NCBI GenBank assembly: GCA_019973155.2
Contig: BPQB01000022.1
Coordinates: 248,001 to 312,000 of the forward strand
Direction: 5' to 3'
Source: Phanerochaete sordida
Taxonomy: Eukaryota; Basidiomycota; Agaricomycetes; Polyporales; Phanerochaetaceae
DNA length: 64,000 bases
Below the pieces are notes generated by a model. That model was not told where the DNA came from. It saw nothing but the letters and a program-made list of their open reading frames with translations, and made no database searches. Below, one piece after another: positions 22,715-34,985 of the stretch. Made by a program: the position numbers and the translations under genes. The stretch's first letter is position 1, and every line of letters begins with the position of its first letter.

Positions 22715-24708
22715 GTCTGGGTGCGTCACTCTGGACAGGTGTTATGGAGGCCCATTCTCAAAGGACCGGGAGCGTACCTCTTTGGCGCGGTCTATCTCAA
22801 GCGTAGTCGCGGTCAGCACGTTCGCACATCGCTCGCAGGTCAATGTCAACACACCTTCGCGAAAAGCTTGGCCGTCCCCTGCACCGCAGCCGCCATATAA
22901 CGGCGTCGGCTGACTTCATATGACTCTTGGCTCGGGCACGAGCAGCGCTCGGGCTGCGAGACTGGGTGACCCGCGTGGTGAGAACGACGATCCCGTGCGA
23001 CGAGGACGGACGCAGCGCGTCCGGTCCTCTGTCTGCGCCTTGCTATAGAGCCAATCGTTGCTCCCGCCGACGCCCTGTCGGTCCCGCGCACATAGATATC
23101 AACAGCCGCGGAGTGGTGCTCCTCAAAGACTTCGCAGCCTGTGTCTTCAATGTTGCAGCAGTAGCTTTAATTATCTCACGTCTTCTGCAGGAAGCCTACT
23201 AGGGCCTACCAAGTGAGCGCGTCAATCAGTTCAGCTAAAACTGCACAGAAACGGTGTACCAGGCGCGGCGTTCATGCCGTGGCCTATGCAACGATGACTC
23301 ACCTTGTAGTACAAATCCCTGTCGACCGCAATGTTGACATCGGCCGATCCTCGAGCTTCCCATGCGCAATAGCATCCAACCCTCGTCGCAGGTGTAATCG
23401 AAAATTACGAGGTCCAACATTCGTCGGTCAACCGTGTCGCGGGATTGCTGTGTGCGAAAGAAAACGAGCAGATTGCCCCGTCCTTGTCGATCTGTAGGCG
23501 GCCAAGTTCCGGTACTTATCGCGTATGACTCGAGTGCAGCTGCCCTGGCTTGTGAATGCTGACACTCTGCACAGACCAATCGATGCGTCGATCCTAGATG
23601 TAGAAAGCCAGTGGTCAGCGTTCGAGTCAAGAGTTTTCTGGCGCAGGCCGACGCGACGCGGCCAGCGGCTGATGCGCCCTCGGAAAGGTAGGCGCCGTAG
23701 ACGTCTAGCTGCATGAGTCTCCAAAATTTGAGCCGTCATATAGCCTGCAAAACACGAAGTGCAAGATCCTATGTACCTCTATCTGATGGCGGCTTTGGCA
23801 CAGACCAGTCGCCAGTAGCCTAGTACTGTCCCGACAACGTGAGCGCGTTAAGGCACTAGCGCGACCTTGCTTGTCAACGCTAGGTTCCATATACACGCTT
23901 CCAGATTTCCCAGCTTGCTGTTAGCGTTCGCGTGGTTTTATTGCTGTACAGTCCGGGTAAGGCTGGTTTCCTTCACCAGGCAGCGCGCGCCGGCGCGCCG
24001 GCGGAGTGCAGCATAAACCCCGCGGCATTTGTAGTAGCGCGGCGTCGCAGCTCGCGGCAAGGGCATGGCGTGCTGATTTCAAACCTGCTCAAGTGGAGCC
24101 GTGCATTCCTCGAATGACAGAACTCAGCGATAAACGGCTGAGTAGGTTTTAGGGTGCGCAGCTGCCAGGAACGAGTGGTGGAATCGAATGCACGCCTAAA
24201 TCTAACTGAACAGCGTGACGCTAATGCCCACAGCTTGTCTCATCGACTGTACGTCGTTGGAGCCTTTTTGACACCTCGCCACAAGGCCTCTGCGTAGACG
24301 AGGGGCAACTATGCGCCGAAGCAAACTTACGGCGAACATAGTAAACAAGGGTGCGTGCACGGAGCAATTCCACCTGCATGCAGCGCTTCTGAATCGCTGT
24401 CTTTACTCACAACGTTCGCGAACGCGTCTACCGGAAGAACCCCACACCCCGCCGCGCTCCAAAGGACGAATCAACTGTCTATCGTCGACACAGTTCACGT
24501 ACTCAAACTTTGGCCAGCGTTCAAATGAGGGGTGGAAGAGGAACGCCGGGCCTGAGCCTGTAGCTATCTAACGGAGGCGAAGAGGCAGTAGAGCGCTGCA
24601 GCCCATCTGACCTGTGAAGTTGCCTGAGGCGCGAGGTTCCTGCCAAATATTTCGGTTTCGTCCGCCGGCGTCCGGGTGGCAGACGCGTGGTCTTTACGAT
24701 TATAACTG

Positions 24709-24727
24709 GCCTCAATAAAATTGAGGC
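24709..24727. repeat. 8-bp perfect inverted repeat with 3-nt loop
   Basis: GCCTCAAT-AAA-ATTGAGGC. Could form a tight hairpin; no poly-T follows and no neighbouring gene explains it. Confidence 0.45.
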
Positions 24728-26184
24728 AGCGACATGCGGGAAGGTAGAATGCATTGCTACCGTTGCGATAATCAACCAGTCGTGCCCGGACGCTGTTGGG
24801 CTCCCGAAATCATCTACAAATCAGCAGCACTAAGAAACAAAGGTTCGCATGCAAGGATAGAGCTTCCTCATAGCCGACATGCCCGGCTTCGCGTTCCTAG
24901 ACTATTCCACAGTGAGAACTTATTTCGAGGTACTGTGTAGGACGTTCGCCAGCCGCTCGAAGGGCGGCTCTGTGCGCATGTTCACGGGGCGTATTTTCTT
25001 CCGCAAGCTCAGCGTATCCGATGGCCACCGTGAGAGGTGGTAGTATTTCATGCACATATATGAACCAGGCCATTCGACCATGCATTTGAGCGCGATTTGT
25101 AGCGACGCTGCGGCAGTACTGCGTACCTTGCAGCAGTCCCATCTTTGGGCACGAAGGCGAGCTAGTTTAGCCAGATGTCGCCCGGTAGAAGGGCTGTAGG
25201 ATAGGCGAGCTCCCAGGTGGTCTGTGCGCGAGGACATCTACAGAGCAGCGAATCAGAGCGTACAGTCCACAATTTGTATTAGCCGAGCATCAAGGGTGTG
25301 GCAAAAGGGTTTGAATTCACCGTAGAAAAGAAGATATGTCGAGCGGGACGCGGGCACGGCGGGGCTGCTGTGAGAAGCGCAGCCTGCCGTAAACAGCCTA
25401 GATGGTCAGCCCACAATACGGCGAGGACCGATAGATTGACCAGGCTATCAGTCAGAAAACTTATCCAATGGCATCCATCAGGCTGCATCTTGGCAGTCGA
25501 GATTCTGCGCGAACCTCATCGCACCTAGGTCTCCTCGCCGGTTTGGCCAAAGAATACGGCGCTGGTGCACTTCACAAGGCGCCCCGCTACATGCTGTCAG
25601 CATTTCCGCGCTGAATTTTATCTCAGGCCCATCTGTGGTCATAGGAAACAACGCGTCACTCTGAAGTTCCTGGACAGCTCGTCGACGTTAGCAAGCTACG
25701 CAGATGGATGCTAGACAATAGACTCACCATCGCAAGCAAAAATCCCGCGTTTCTGTCCAAACTTCGAGGACCCTTGGCACACGGAACCAACGCAACGGGA
25801 TCATCCACATTTTTTGCAGGCAGCCCTCTAAGCGATGCCTGCTGGAAACGCAGCTCGCTTCAGCCGATTGAAGAAGCAGGGCGAACCTGTCCGGAGTGGT
25901 ATTTCACGTGAGAACGAAGACTGATTTACAACTTGAGGTTCACCTCTAGCGTCGGCACGAGGCGTTTCGTGCAGAACTGGTGTTTCAAACCATCCAGGTC
26001 AGAGCACGAGGCCAGAACGAGACGCGCCTACATCCCGCCAGCGCGCATGCTTCGGGCATGGCTGGTAGGCACAGGGGCAGGACGTGCGCGCGTCCCGGCG
26101 GCGGGAGAGCTGTAGCACAGGCCCTGATGGGAGCTGGGCAAAGGGGAGCCTTGACGAAGGCGATAAGTGCGGGCTCGTCCAGAG

Positions 26185-26192
26185 GATAAAAG
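26185..26192 (+). promoter_or_regulatory. TATA-like box of the hydrophobin gene
   Basis: GATAAAAG, 104 bp before the hydrophobin start, with a C-rich leader after it. Confidence 0.5.
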
Positions 26193-26295
26193 GGCGAGAC
26201 GGACCAGCTCAGAAAGCCAGGTCGAGCCGCTTCTCTCGAAGACAACACTCAACCACCCCACACTTAGCCCTCCCATAAGCCAACCAGCAGCAAAG

Positions 26296-26816
26296 ATGCT
26301 CGCTCGCCCCATCGCCCTGCTTGCCTGCGTTGTTCTTGCGGTCGCCACCCCCGCCGCGGAGAACGCCAAGCGCTGGGCCCCGCCGCCGACCACGACCACG
26401 ACCACGGTCACGGTCACGGCCTCGCCGACGGCCACCGCAGGCAGCTGCGGCAGCGCTGGCCCAGTCCAGTGCTGTAGCCAAACCGCACTTGTAAAAACAT
26501 ATCTTCTATGATGCAACAAAAGTACAGCTGATGATCAATTCCGATTTACACAGGCCGACAGCCCAGAGGGCATCATCGCCCTCGCCGCCGCCGCCGTGGA
26601 AGATCTAGCCACGATCGTCGTCGATGGCATCAATGTTGTGCTTGGCATCCAATGCTCCCCCGTGGTGGGCGCCAGCTGCGAGGCCAATACCGTTTGCTGC
26701 CAGAACAACAACTTTGTGAGTCAAACATGCATCATTAGCGCGGAAGAGGCTCGCTTACACTTTACAAAATCTAGGGTGGCTGGGTCTCCATCGGCTGTGC
26801 ACCCGTCATTCTCTGA
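26296..26816 (+). CDS. class I hydrophobin
   Basis: Exons 26296..26490, 26554..26715 and 26775..26816 give 132 residues. A signal peptide (MLARPIALLACVVLAVATPA) is followed by a Thr-rich linker (PTTTTTTVTVTASPTA) and the eight-Cys hydrophobin pattern C-x7-CC-x38-C-x7-C-x5-CC-x12-C, ending IGCAPVIL. The spacing and the short hydrophobic tail mark class I. The protein would be secreted and self-assemble into rodlets on aerial hyphae, spores or fruit-body surfaces. The donor of intron 1 (GTAAAA) is weak, but its use is fixed by the frame and by CCSQTALADSPEG. No neighbouring hydrophobin copy. Confidence 0.95.
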
Positions 26817-27947
26817 GCTCTCGAGACGCTCTGCCTTTGGTGAGCTGAAAAGACTTTATGCGCCTTTGGTCCCTTTGACAGATTTCAGTACAACAGGTCT
26901 GAAAGCATTCGTGAACGTGTTTCATTGTCTGCATGATGTTGTCTCGTCTTGGAATGCTTGAGTAGCTCGAGCCTGGAGCGAGCTCTGAATATCGACTGTC
27001 GAGCCTGCGAAATATATATAAGAAGTTGTTCGAGTATCCTGCGTGGCCACTCCGAGCGCTCCTACCCGAGCGTCACCCAATACGTATGTTTCGTCGGCCC
27101 TGATTATGGTCTCCGAGCATACACACGCGCCCACAGAGGTTTCTGACACAGCAATGCCATTGCAGCGGCCGCGGCCGTCAGCTACTGGACTTTGGCGCGA
27201 CACCGGGAGCGATGACATACACAATGACGATGATGATGTGCACTAGGCTTAAGCTGTCCATCCGAGGAGGACCTCGTGAGCGAACGTGTATACAGTGTGA
27301 CCGGCAGGGCACGTACAAACGTACAAATACAAAGTCATTCGGCTGCGTATCCATGGGCTCACAAGCAGGCCCGTGCAAGGAGCTCGAGCGAGTCTGCAGC
27401 GACTCGGAGAGTGTTTGCGATGCACCGTTCTGCAGAAGCGTGACATCCGGTATGGCGATGCTCGCTCAGCACGCAGCTTCGGAAAGCGCGCTGAGGCCCT
27501 TAAGCTTGAACAAGAATTACCGGCAGTCATCTCGACAACAAGCTCTGCGTCGATGCAAGATGGACGTTTCAAGCAATTTGAACGTTAACAACCGCGTTGG
27601 CGCCCTGCGCCAGCTCACGCCACCCAACAAGCGCCTGGTAGAGAAATGGTCGAGCTCTTTGCTCCTGACTCTTTCCTGTCTATCCAGCCCATATCTCACC
27701 GACCAAGGCTGGCGGTACTATTACGTGGCGAATGTCGAGCTCAGCCCTTTCGTGGCAGCAAAGCGAAAGCGAGCCTCACGGCCAAAATTTTGTGCAAGAT
27801 CTACAATCGAGACCGAGGCTGCGACGCGGGGTTCTGCCGCTCACACGCTCGTCGCTCAGGCCACCACATCTCACCTGATAGAAAGAGCATACTAGCCATA
27901 TCACCTTTCGCTCGCGAGCAAGTCCTTGTACTCGACGTAGACTAACG
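26817..27947. other. intergenic, nothing supported
   Basis: About 1.1 kb. A 228-codon plus-strand frame covers 27212-27895 but lacks coding bias and any motif, so I do not call it. Confidence 0.45.
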
Positions 27948-29141
27948 ATGCCAGTCGCACCTGTGGACAGCAACGGCACGGTGCTGTGTGCACCAGAGGG
28001 TTCTTCCACGTATGTGACATGACTTATAATTTTACGGAAATAAGGACTGACCTTCTCTATGGCCACGATGGACGCTGAATTGTCGAAGAGGTGGTCCAGG
28101 GGTTGAGCTCCAAACGCGAAATCCAACAATCTCCGGCTGACTTACGTCAACCACAGGGACTACCCCGGATCGACACCGCTCTCACAGGCAGAGCTGGAGG
28201 TGCTTGAAGGCGGCCATATCCAAGACTAGACTACGCTAGTCGGAACGCTCGGGACGTAGATTGCAGTCTTCATGGAGTACTTCGCGGGGACCCATCGTAT
28301 CCCTCCATTGACTATTGCGGACGGCAAGATTCTCGGCGGTGTGGGACTGCTGGCATGGTCCATGGGCGGTGCCTACGCGATATCTCTCCTTGCAAACGCT
28401 GGGGCACCGCAACAGAAATCCCAGGACTTCTTGGCCGAGTACTTGCGCACGGTTGTGATACTTGGCAAGTTCTATCAGACGTAGTGCAGGCGGTAGCTGA
28501 TTTACTAGCTGTACAGACATCGCTGCTGGAACAGGCTGCGGCAAAATGACCTCTCAGGCAGCCTACCACCCCTTTCGCGACCCAGCTCTGAGCCTCGCGG
28601 AGAAGGTCGAGCGTGGTCCTACATGGATATCAAACTACTTTCCCCCCATCCGCGATCTCGACGACGTCACGTCAGAACTGGTCATATCCCGCGCCCCACA
28701 GGATACATTCCTCGCCTCCGACCCCACGAAGACGCCGACGCTCGCGCGAATGTCGCCGCAGGAGCTCGACACGCTCGTCGACCGCGCAGCGCTCGTGCAC
28801 TCGAGCCTCCTCCGTCCTGCGTGTGCACTCGTCCGTTTTCCGCGCGAACTTCGAGCGCGCGCTCCTCGACACGCGCGGCACCCTGCCCGGCGGGCGTGTG
28901 CGGGTGCTCTGGTGCGACGAGTTGTTCGTCGACTCAGTCTTGGCTGCGAAGCTCGTCACAGATGAGATAAACGCTGTGCCGGACGGCCACCAGAGGAGGG
29001 AGGTCGAGATTCAGTGTCTCCGCGGCTGTAACCATTCGGTGAGTTCGTGCATATTTCACCAGGATGCTTGGCTGATCGCTGGGGAAGCCGCACTGGGACG
29101 AGCCAGAGCGATTCGTCGAGATGCTCAGCACCAACATATGA
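27948..29141 (+). pseudogene. alpha/beta-hydrolase paralogue 3, decayed
   Basis: Collinear with the two hydrolase copies near 10-15 kb but broken. MPVAPVDSNGTVLC at the start soon meets a stop. The oxyanion strand is unrecognisable; VNHRDYPGSTPLSQAELEVLEG matches the 'NSRDYSGSTPYTPDEL' block and is followed by two in-frame stops. LLAWSMGGAYA keeps a better nucleophile elbow than the intact copies. The third exon (LARMSPQELDTLVDRAALVHS) shifts frame because of a 28-nt duplication bounded by two GTGCACTCG copies, then continues VFRANFERALLD and VRVLWCDELF. The last exon PHWDEPERFVEML is intact. Lesions are numerous, so it is a true pseudogene. Confidence 0.8.
28795..28831 (+). repeat. direct repeat GTGCACTCG with frameshifting 28-nt duplication
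   Basis: GTGCACTCG at 28795-28803 and again at 28823-28831. Skipping one 28-nt unit restores the hydrolase frame. Confidence 0.7.
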
Positions 29142-29307
29142 GCAGCCACAGGCTGACAGGGTCCACAATCTACTAGGCTTGGAAGTTTGGTCTAACACGT
29201 GCTCTCGAGGGACTGAACAGAAAATCTATGCGAATATCCAACATTTACGAACTACAGATGTAAATACCTAGCCAATCCAAAACATCCGTGACGACGGACA
29301 CTGCGGC

Positions 29308-30340
29308 TCAGGGCAAAGGATCTTCCTGGAGGCTCTCTGACCACGTCGCCGAAGCATCGAGGTCTGCGAGCAGCTTCTCGCACTTCTCTCTCATAGCCCG
29401 CGTGCAATCCGTCCCAAGGAACAGCCTAAGCGGCGGGTGTTCGAGCGCAGACACCTCGAAGATTGCCCTGCATGCCTTGTCGACGTCGCCGACGGGTAGA
29501 GGCCGCGTAGGGTCGCCGGTCTTGGCGATGATATCGCGCATGTGCTGAACGGAGCGCACGGACGTGTATGCGGGATGCACGGGGAACGTTGGAGCATTGT
29601 CCGTAATGGGCGAACGGAAGAAGCCCGGGGCGAGGATGCACACCTGCGCATGTCGTGAATATAGAGCAGTAAGGGATGGGGACGCTGGCTCTCACCCTGA
29701 TATTCCACGTAGGATCGACTTCGGCCGCGAGTGTCTCGCTGAGGCCTTCGAGTGCTGCGGCACAGATCAGCTCAACATCTGCACCCATCGCAAGCGCCAC
29801 GTACCATGCTTCGTGGCATTGTAGTACGCCGTCGCAGGCGGGCAGCACTGCCCCGCGGCGGAGCTCATGTTGAAGAGCAGGCCGCCCGCACCGGCGGGGT
29901 TGTCCTCGCGGAAGCAGCGCACAGCCGCCTTGCACACCGCGAGCGCGCCCCAGAAGTTGACGTCCATGAGCCGGCGCGCGTCCGCCTCGGGCACGCCCTC
30001 GACCTCGCCGACGATGCTCATGCCCGCGTTATTGAAGACGACGTCGACGCGCCCGAAGTGCGCCGTCGCCGCAGCGAACGCGTGCGCGACCTCCTCGGGC
30101 CGCGTGACATCTACCTGGAGCACGAGCAGCGCGCCGAGGCCCCACTGCGCCGAGAGCGCGGCGATGGCGGACGGCTTGCGCAGCGTCGCGACGACCCTGT
30201 CGCCCCGCGCGAGGGCCAGCTTGCAGATGGAGAGGCCGAAGCCGGAGGAGGAGCCCGTTACTGCAGGGGTTGAGCTGCCGGTAGCACCTACGAAAAGGCG
30301 GAATCGTCGACGCACCCAGCCAGACTCTTGGGGAAACCAT
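29308..30340 (-). CDS. short-chain dehydrogenase/reductase SDR2
   Basis: Exons 30340..30316, 30260..29805, 29754..29696 and 29643..29308 encode 291 residues. VTGSSSGFG, NNAGMSIVG, MDVNFWGA, NMSSAAG and YNATK keep all four members of the N-S-Y-K tetrad. The C-terminal block is CILAPGFFRSPI, HPAYTSV, PVGDVDKACRAIFE. The residue before the third intron is Arg, not Lys as in most copies. It is convergent with the decayed hydrolase copy 3, repeating the hydrolase-SDR adjacency seen at 10-16 kb. Oxidoreductase of unknown substrate, presumably cytosolic, since no targeting signal is visible. Confidence 0.93.
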
Positions 30341-30891
30341 AGTAAGACGACTGAGCTAAGGGGCAGGGTGTCGTTACAGAGCCAGCCCATGACTCTATAT
30401 TTGACGGAGAATGCTTTGCGTTCAACTTTGTCGGTTCGAGCAAGGAATTGAAGCGATAGCTGACGTTCGCCGAGCCCAGATAGATAGAGAGAATACCATA
30501 TCCTTCGCCCGTATGTCGTGAGCTTTAGTCCGTTCGCGCAAACGATGACCGATATTGGGAGAGGGGCGGCGTGGCGTAACGCATTTCAGGTACCTCCGAG
30601 TCCGAAACGATAGAATCTATGGCGATACGCGGATAAGCTCCCCACTGCCATCACAAATGGAAAATTGGATGCTCACCTGGGTGACCTTCGCACAGCCGGA
30701 AACTCTTACGGGGTAACAGCGCACCTGTACGACGATACCTGCTCATCAATGGGAGGTACCGTTGGGCACACTAACGGCTCAAGAATAAGGGTCATCAGAA
30801 TTGTGAGCAGCAAATCGTTACGAGAAACATGAGGTATCTATCCGGTGGGGGTTATATAATTACATCCTCTGGAATTCCGCCCCATTGCTCC
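30341..30891. other. intergenic, nothing supported
   Basis: Promoter side of SDR2 and 3' flank of the NmrA-like gene. A TATAT run near 30396-30400 may serve SDR2. Confidence 0.45.
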
Positions 30892-32258
30892 CTAGTTCTT
30901 GCTCGCGTTGGCAATCGCCTCAACTTCGGGCCTGATGCTCGCGAGCAGGTCCTTCGTGGTGTGCTTTGGGCTCCACCCGAGAGCCTTCGCTCGCGAAGCG
31001 CGGAAGCGCGAGTTCGTGCCCCAAAGCTGGCCAATTTCCTGAAAGACAGTCAGTGTCACAGCGGGAGGCGCCAAATGGGACGACGTACGAAAGTGAAGAA
31101 GTACTTCGCCAGCTCGTCGTCGCTGAACGATGTCGGCTCTGCCTCCTGGGCGAGGCCGAGCGCGCGCATGGCGTCGCCGATGGCCCGCGCGATGTCGCGC
31201 CACGAGGCCTCGTCGTTGCCCGCAAAGTAGTAGCCGTGCAGGCCGTGCCCGACGTTGTCCGCGCCGTTCTTCTGGATTGCGTCAAAGAGCAGCACGAAGA
31301 TGTCCGCAGCTGGTGGGCGGGCTCTGTGAGCATGGGCGGAGCGCGGGGGAAGAAGCAGACGTACCATCCTCGACGTGCACGTTGCCCCAGAGCGGGAGGC
31401 CCTGTCCGACCATGCCCGCGCGTCCGCGCGCGAGCGCGGCCTTGATCATGAGCGGGATCTGGATCGAATGCGTGTTCTGGATGCCGGCGTCGACGAACGG
31501 GCCCGAGGGCGCGCCGTAGACCGTGCCCGGAGAGATCTGGTACGTGCGCGCGTATCCTGCTCCGGTATTAGCACGCTAAGCGGGATATGGGAAGAGAGAA
31601 AGTACGCACCCTCTTTGTCTGCCGCAAAGACTGCGTCGTCGACATTGCGGTGCAGAGCAGAGGGGCTGATGCTTGCAAGGGCTTCGACGTCGGTGTCGTC
31701 CCAGACGCGCTCGCGCACGAGGTTGCCCTTGTCCTGGCCCTCAATTACGATGGCGCTGCCGGACTGTGTGTGCACATGTCAGCGTCAGGCTTCATGGCCG
31801 CGGAGGATTGAGCGCGTACAGTGTGAATGAGCACAGGGACGTCTCCGGTCTTTTCGTGACGGTTCTTGAGGCCCTTGAGCAGCGCCTGCATGGCAGGGAG
31901 ATCGTCCGCATCGACCTGGGCCGATGTCAGCGCATTATGAGAGGAAAAGATGGCAAGCAAGACGCACGATTTGGAAGACAAGATGCGCGTTCTCGGCCAG
32001 CTTCTCGGTGAGCGCGTGGTCATCCTTGTAAGAACCGAGGACAGTCTTGACACCGAACGACTCGAGCTTCTTCGCCTTCGCCTCGCTGCGCACAAGCGCG
32101 GTGATCTCAAAGTTCTTCGCGTTGGGGTGCTTGAGCAGGCGTGCAAGGACAGAGCCGCCGATGTAGCCTATGGAGCGGTAAGCGGACGATGCGCGTCGCG
32201 ACGCGTCGAGACACGTACCCGTAGCACCGAATATGAGGATAGGGGTCTTCGAAGACAT
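30892..32258 (-). CDS. NAD(P)-binding Rossmann protein, NmrA-like / extended-SDR type
   Basis: Seven exons (32258..32219, 32167..31968, 31915..31820, 31763..31610, 31556..31365, 31309..31089, 31038..30892) encode 349 residues. ILIFGATGYIGGSVL is an atypical/extended SDR nucleotide-binding loop (GxxGxxG), followed by ITALVRSEAKAKKLESFGV and VLGSYKDDHAL as in NmrA-like proteins. Later blocks are SPGTVYG, QIPLMIKAAL, NVHVEDAADIFVLLF and GHGLHGYYFAGNDEASWRDIARAIGDAM. This is the layout of fungal 'NAD(P)-binding domain' epimerase/reductase homologues. It is not related closely to the flanking classical SDRs and has a different intron pattern. Substrate unknown. Confidence 0.87.
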
Positions 32259-33292
32259 TGTTTACTGGTTGTAGTGATAGGAGTGCTAGAAAGGTTGGGA
32301 GTGTTGTAGTGGATGTGTAGAACGTGTGGATGAGGATGCAGCTCCCTGTCGCCGCACCCAAGCCTTTATACCCCTGGGAGGCCCTTGCGCGGGACAGCAA
32401 GATGAGTAAGTCACAGCGCACATCATACTACGACGGCCAGCAGTGGGTTGCGCGAGACAGTCCCGACCTCGTCCCGACCGCATGAGCGCAGGCGGAAGGC
32501 CTGCTATCGAAGTCGATCGACTTTCATCGACTGATTGGTGAGGTCTGCCTAGGGAGACTAGCAGAGTGCCGCCCAGCCGCGACCCGCGCGCCCAGTTTGG
32601 CGCCCATGTGTAATCTCAGCGCCCGCCCCGGTGCCGCGCCCAATTATCAACCACATCGCGTCCAGCTCGCGCCCATCGTTCGCGACATTGTCAGCATACC
32701 GACCCGGCGCTGGTGAGCATCTTCGCAGGGCTGCTGGAAGGGTCGTTAGTAACGACAGCGCTGGCTCACGCGGTGGGCGGGCGTGCACGCCTGCTTCTCG
32801 AAGCGGCGGCCAAGGCCCGGCGGTATCTGGCCCGGTTTGCCAGCGAGCGACCCAAACGTCGTGCACTCGTGGACCGTGCGGCGCAATGGGTGCAGATCAT
32901 CCGCCCGCAACTCAGAGTGTGATCGCGCGGGGAGTGGCGGCCAGTGTGAGGCAAATAATGGTCAGTAGCGGTCTTGAGGGTTTGGACCACATCACAAGGC
33001 TTCTGCGGGACAAACCTGCGCATTGACAGCACTCAAGAACCGCCATTATGTTGTTCCTTTTGCTGAGAAGTAGGTACGATATCCTCTCGTCTGTAACTCT
33101 CGCGCTGACGCCATTGAAGGGAAAGCCTGGGTATATATCTGAGCGCACATGGCAGTTTCATACAAGCTGCTCGAGTCCCCCGTAGGCACGAACAGGCCAG
33201 TACTGCTGGCCAGGCAATTCACAAAAATAAATTCGTCTATTTAAACCCCTCCTGCGCGGCACGCAGAATCTTCTTGCCCAGATACCGATAGG
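32259..33292. other. intergenic, nothing supported
   Basis: About 1 kb with short overlapping frames in opposite strands and no motif. Confidence 0.45.
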
Positions 33293-34317
33293 CTACTCAT
33301 CCTCCTGCAGTCCCTCCGACCACTTTTCCGATGCGTCGAGGTCGGCTGCGACCCGAGTATGTTCCTTCCTGATGCGTTCTATGCAGGCGTCCCCTAGCAC
33401 AATTCTCATTGGCAACTTCTCGAGAGCCGAGGCTTCGTATATCTTGGCTACCGCTTTGTTGACGTCTCCAATCCTTGTAGACTTTGCTTCGTCCCATATC
33501 GTGTCCAGCGCATGACGAGCACGCTTGACGAGGTCGACATCTGCGTATGCCGGATGGACAGGCGCCGCTGTTGCCTTGTTCCTGATGTCGGTACGGAACG
33601 CGCCTGGTGTGATCAAGCAGATCTGCGACGACGCGTCAGTGCCAGCCGGTCGTGAGCTAGCCAGCCGCTGACCTTGACGTTCCACTTGGGGTCTACCTCA
33701 TAGGCAAGTGCTTCGGTGAAGGCCTCCAAAGCTGCAGCACAAGCGGTGAGTGCGAGTCCACAACCTGTCGACAGCATTCATACCATGTTTCGCGGCGCTG
33801 TAGTACGCCGAACACGGGAAGGATATGTGCCCCCACTGCGAGCTGACATTCAGCAGCACGCCGCCGGTGCCCGCGGGGTTCTCCTCGCGGAAGAAGCGCA
33901 CAGCCTCCTTGCTGACCGCCGCCGCGCCCCAGAAGTCGACCTCGAAGACGTGGCGCGCGTCGGCGTCGGGCACGCCCTCGATCTCGCCGACGACGCTCGC
34001 GGCCGCGTTGTTGAACACGACGTCGACGCGCCCGAAGCGCGCCTTGGCCGCGCGGAAGGCCGCCGCGACCTCGTCCGCGCGCGTCACGTCGACCTGCGCG
34101 ATGAGCAGCTGCTCTGAGTGCTGCGCCGCGAGTGCGTCAAGCGCGGACGGCGTGCGCAGCGTTGCGACGACCTTGTCGCCGCGCGCGAGGGCGTGCTTGC
34201 ACATCGCAAGCCCGAAGCCGGACGAGGAGCCGGTGACTAGAGCGTGATGAACATCGTGAAGCGGTCACGTAGCTTGGGATACCTCCACTAACCTAGCCAT
34301 ACTCTAGGAGGACTCAT
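33293..34317 (-). CDS. short-chain dehydrogenase/reductase SDR3
   Basis: Exons 34317..34293, 34236..33784, 33731..33673 and 33622..33293 encode 288 residues. The cofactor loop VTGSSSGFG and the Ser/Tyr/Lys (NVSSQWG, YSAAK) are kept, but the motif NNAG reads NNAAAS and the position of the catalytic Asn is Asp (FEVDFWGA). The C-terminal part is ICLITPGAFRTDI, HPAYADVDLV, EASALEKLPMRIVLGD. With the tetrad incomplete, activity may be reduced or altered. The frame and all splice sites are intact. A TATAAAA box lies 56 bp upstream. Confidence 0.92.
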
Positions 34318-34985
34318 GGTGACGAGGCGAAGGCGCGGGTGTGTTGGGTGATTGGGTGACTGGCGGCCCTCGTTTTATACCGCGGCCGACGATCTCTGCT
34401 GCGGTTGACTTGTTGAGCGACCCTGGAATCCTAGTGCGCTGCGGTCGGGTAAGCGGTGTAGCCGCCCTAAAATGAATGTTCATCAACGCAATTGACAGAG
34501 TGTACCTTAGTAATTCAACCGAAATACCCCTGGTTCCCCGCCGAAAGTGCAAGGTAGACGGTCCAGAGCATGCTACGCCGCAGGCAGTCTGACTCTGCGG
34601 CCTGGGCAGCTATGGGGTCCGACTCGGACCCGCGCATCCAAAATTCCTGAATCCTGGGTGATCAGCCCTTGAGCGAGCAAAGTCAAGCTGTTTTCCTTCT
34701 CAACATCTGGTGCATATGTTTGGGCACTGGAGCAGCGAACGCTCCGCACCCTGTTATGGCAAGAAAAGTAGCATTTGAATCTTAGAATCAAGCTGGCTAG
34801 CGGGGAACGAAACCGATGTATGGGGATATAGCTGGAGTATCAAGAACATCCCTGTATGAATATGAGAACTGCCGCAATCTGACGAGAAACATGCATTAGA
34901 TCTTATTTGAGCGTAGCATATAGAAAGCTTACCGCAGGTAAAGACGAAGGATAGGTCCCGATTCGCGCGATCACCAACGTCCAGC
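34318..34985. other. intergenic between SDR3 and SDR4
   Basis: SDR3 promoter and SDR4 3' flank. Nothing else seen. Confidence 0.45.
34373..34379 (-). promoter_or_regulatory. TATA box of SDR3
   Basis: TATAAAA on the minus strand, 56 bp before the SDR3 start. Confidence 0.55.

Larger units (their letters stand above)
22715..26295. other. 3.6-kb region without supported genes
   Basis: The longest non-genic stretch. Frames reach at most about 160 codons, overlap in several phases and show neither codon bias nor family motifs. Composition is near 50% GC, lower than in exons. It contains a tight hairpin (24709-24727) and the palindrome CCGGCGCGCCGG near 23988. It may hold decayed elements or an unannotated non-coding RNA; I see no LTR pair or TIR pair. 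Confidence 0.5.

Noticed and set aside
22715..22729. Upstream start of SER1
   Set aside because: The codon is GTG; the ATG at 22714 fits the family N-terminus.
27212..27895. 228-codon plus-strand frame
   Set aside because: No coding bias, no introns, no recognisable motif; mixed composition typical of chance.
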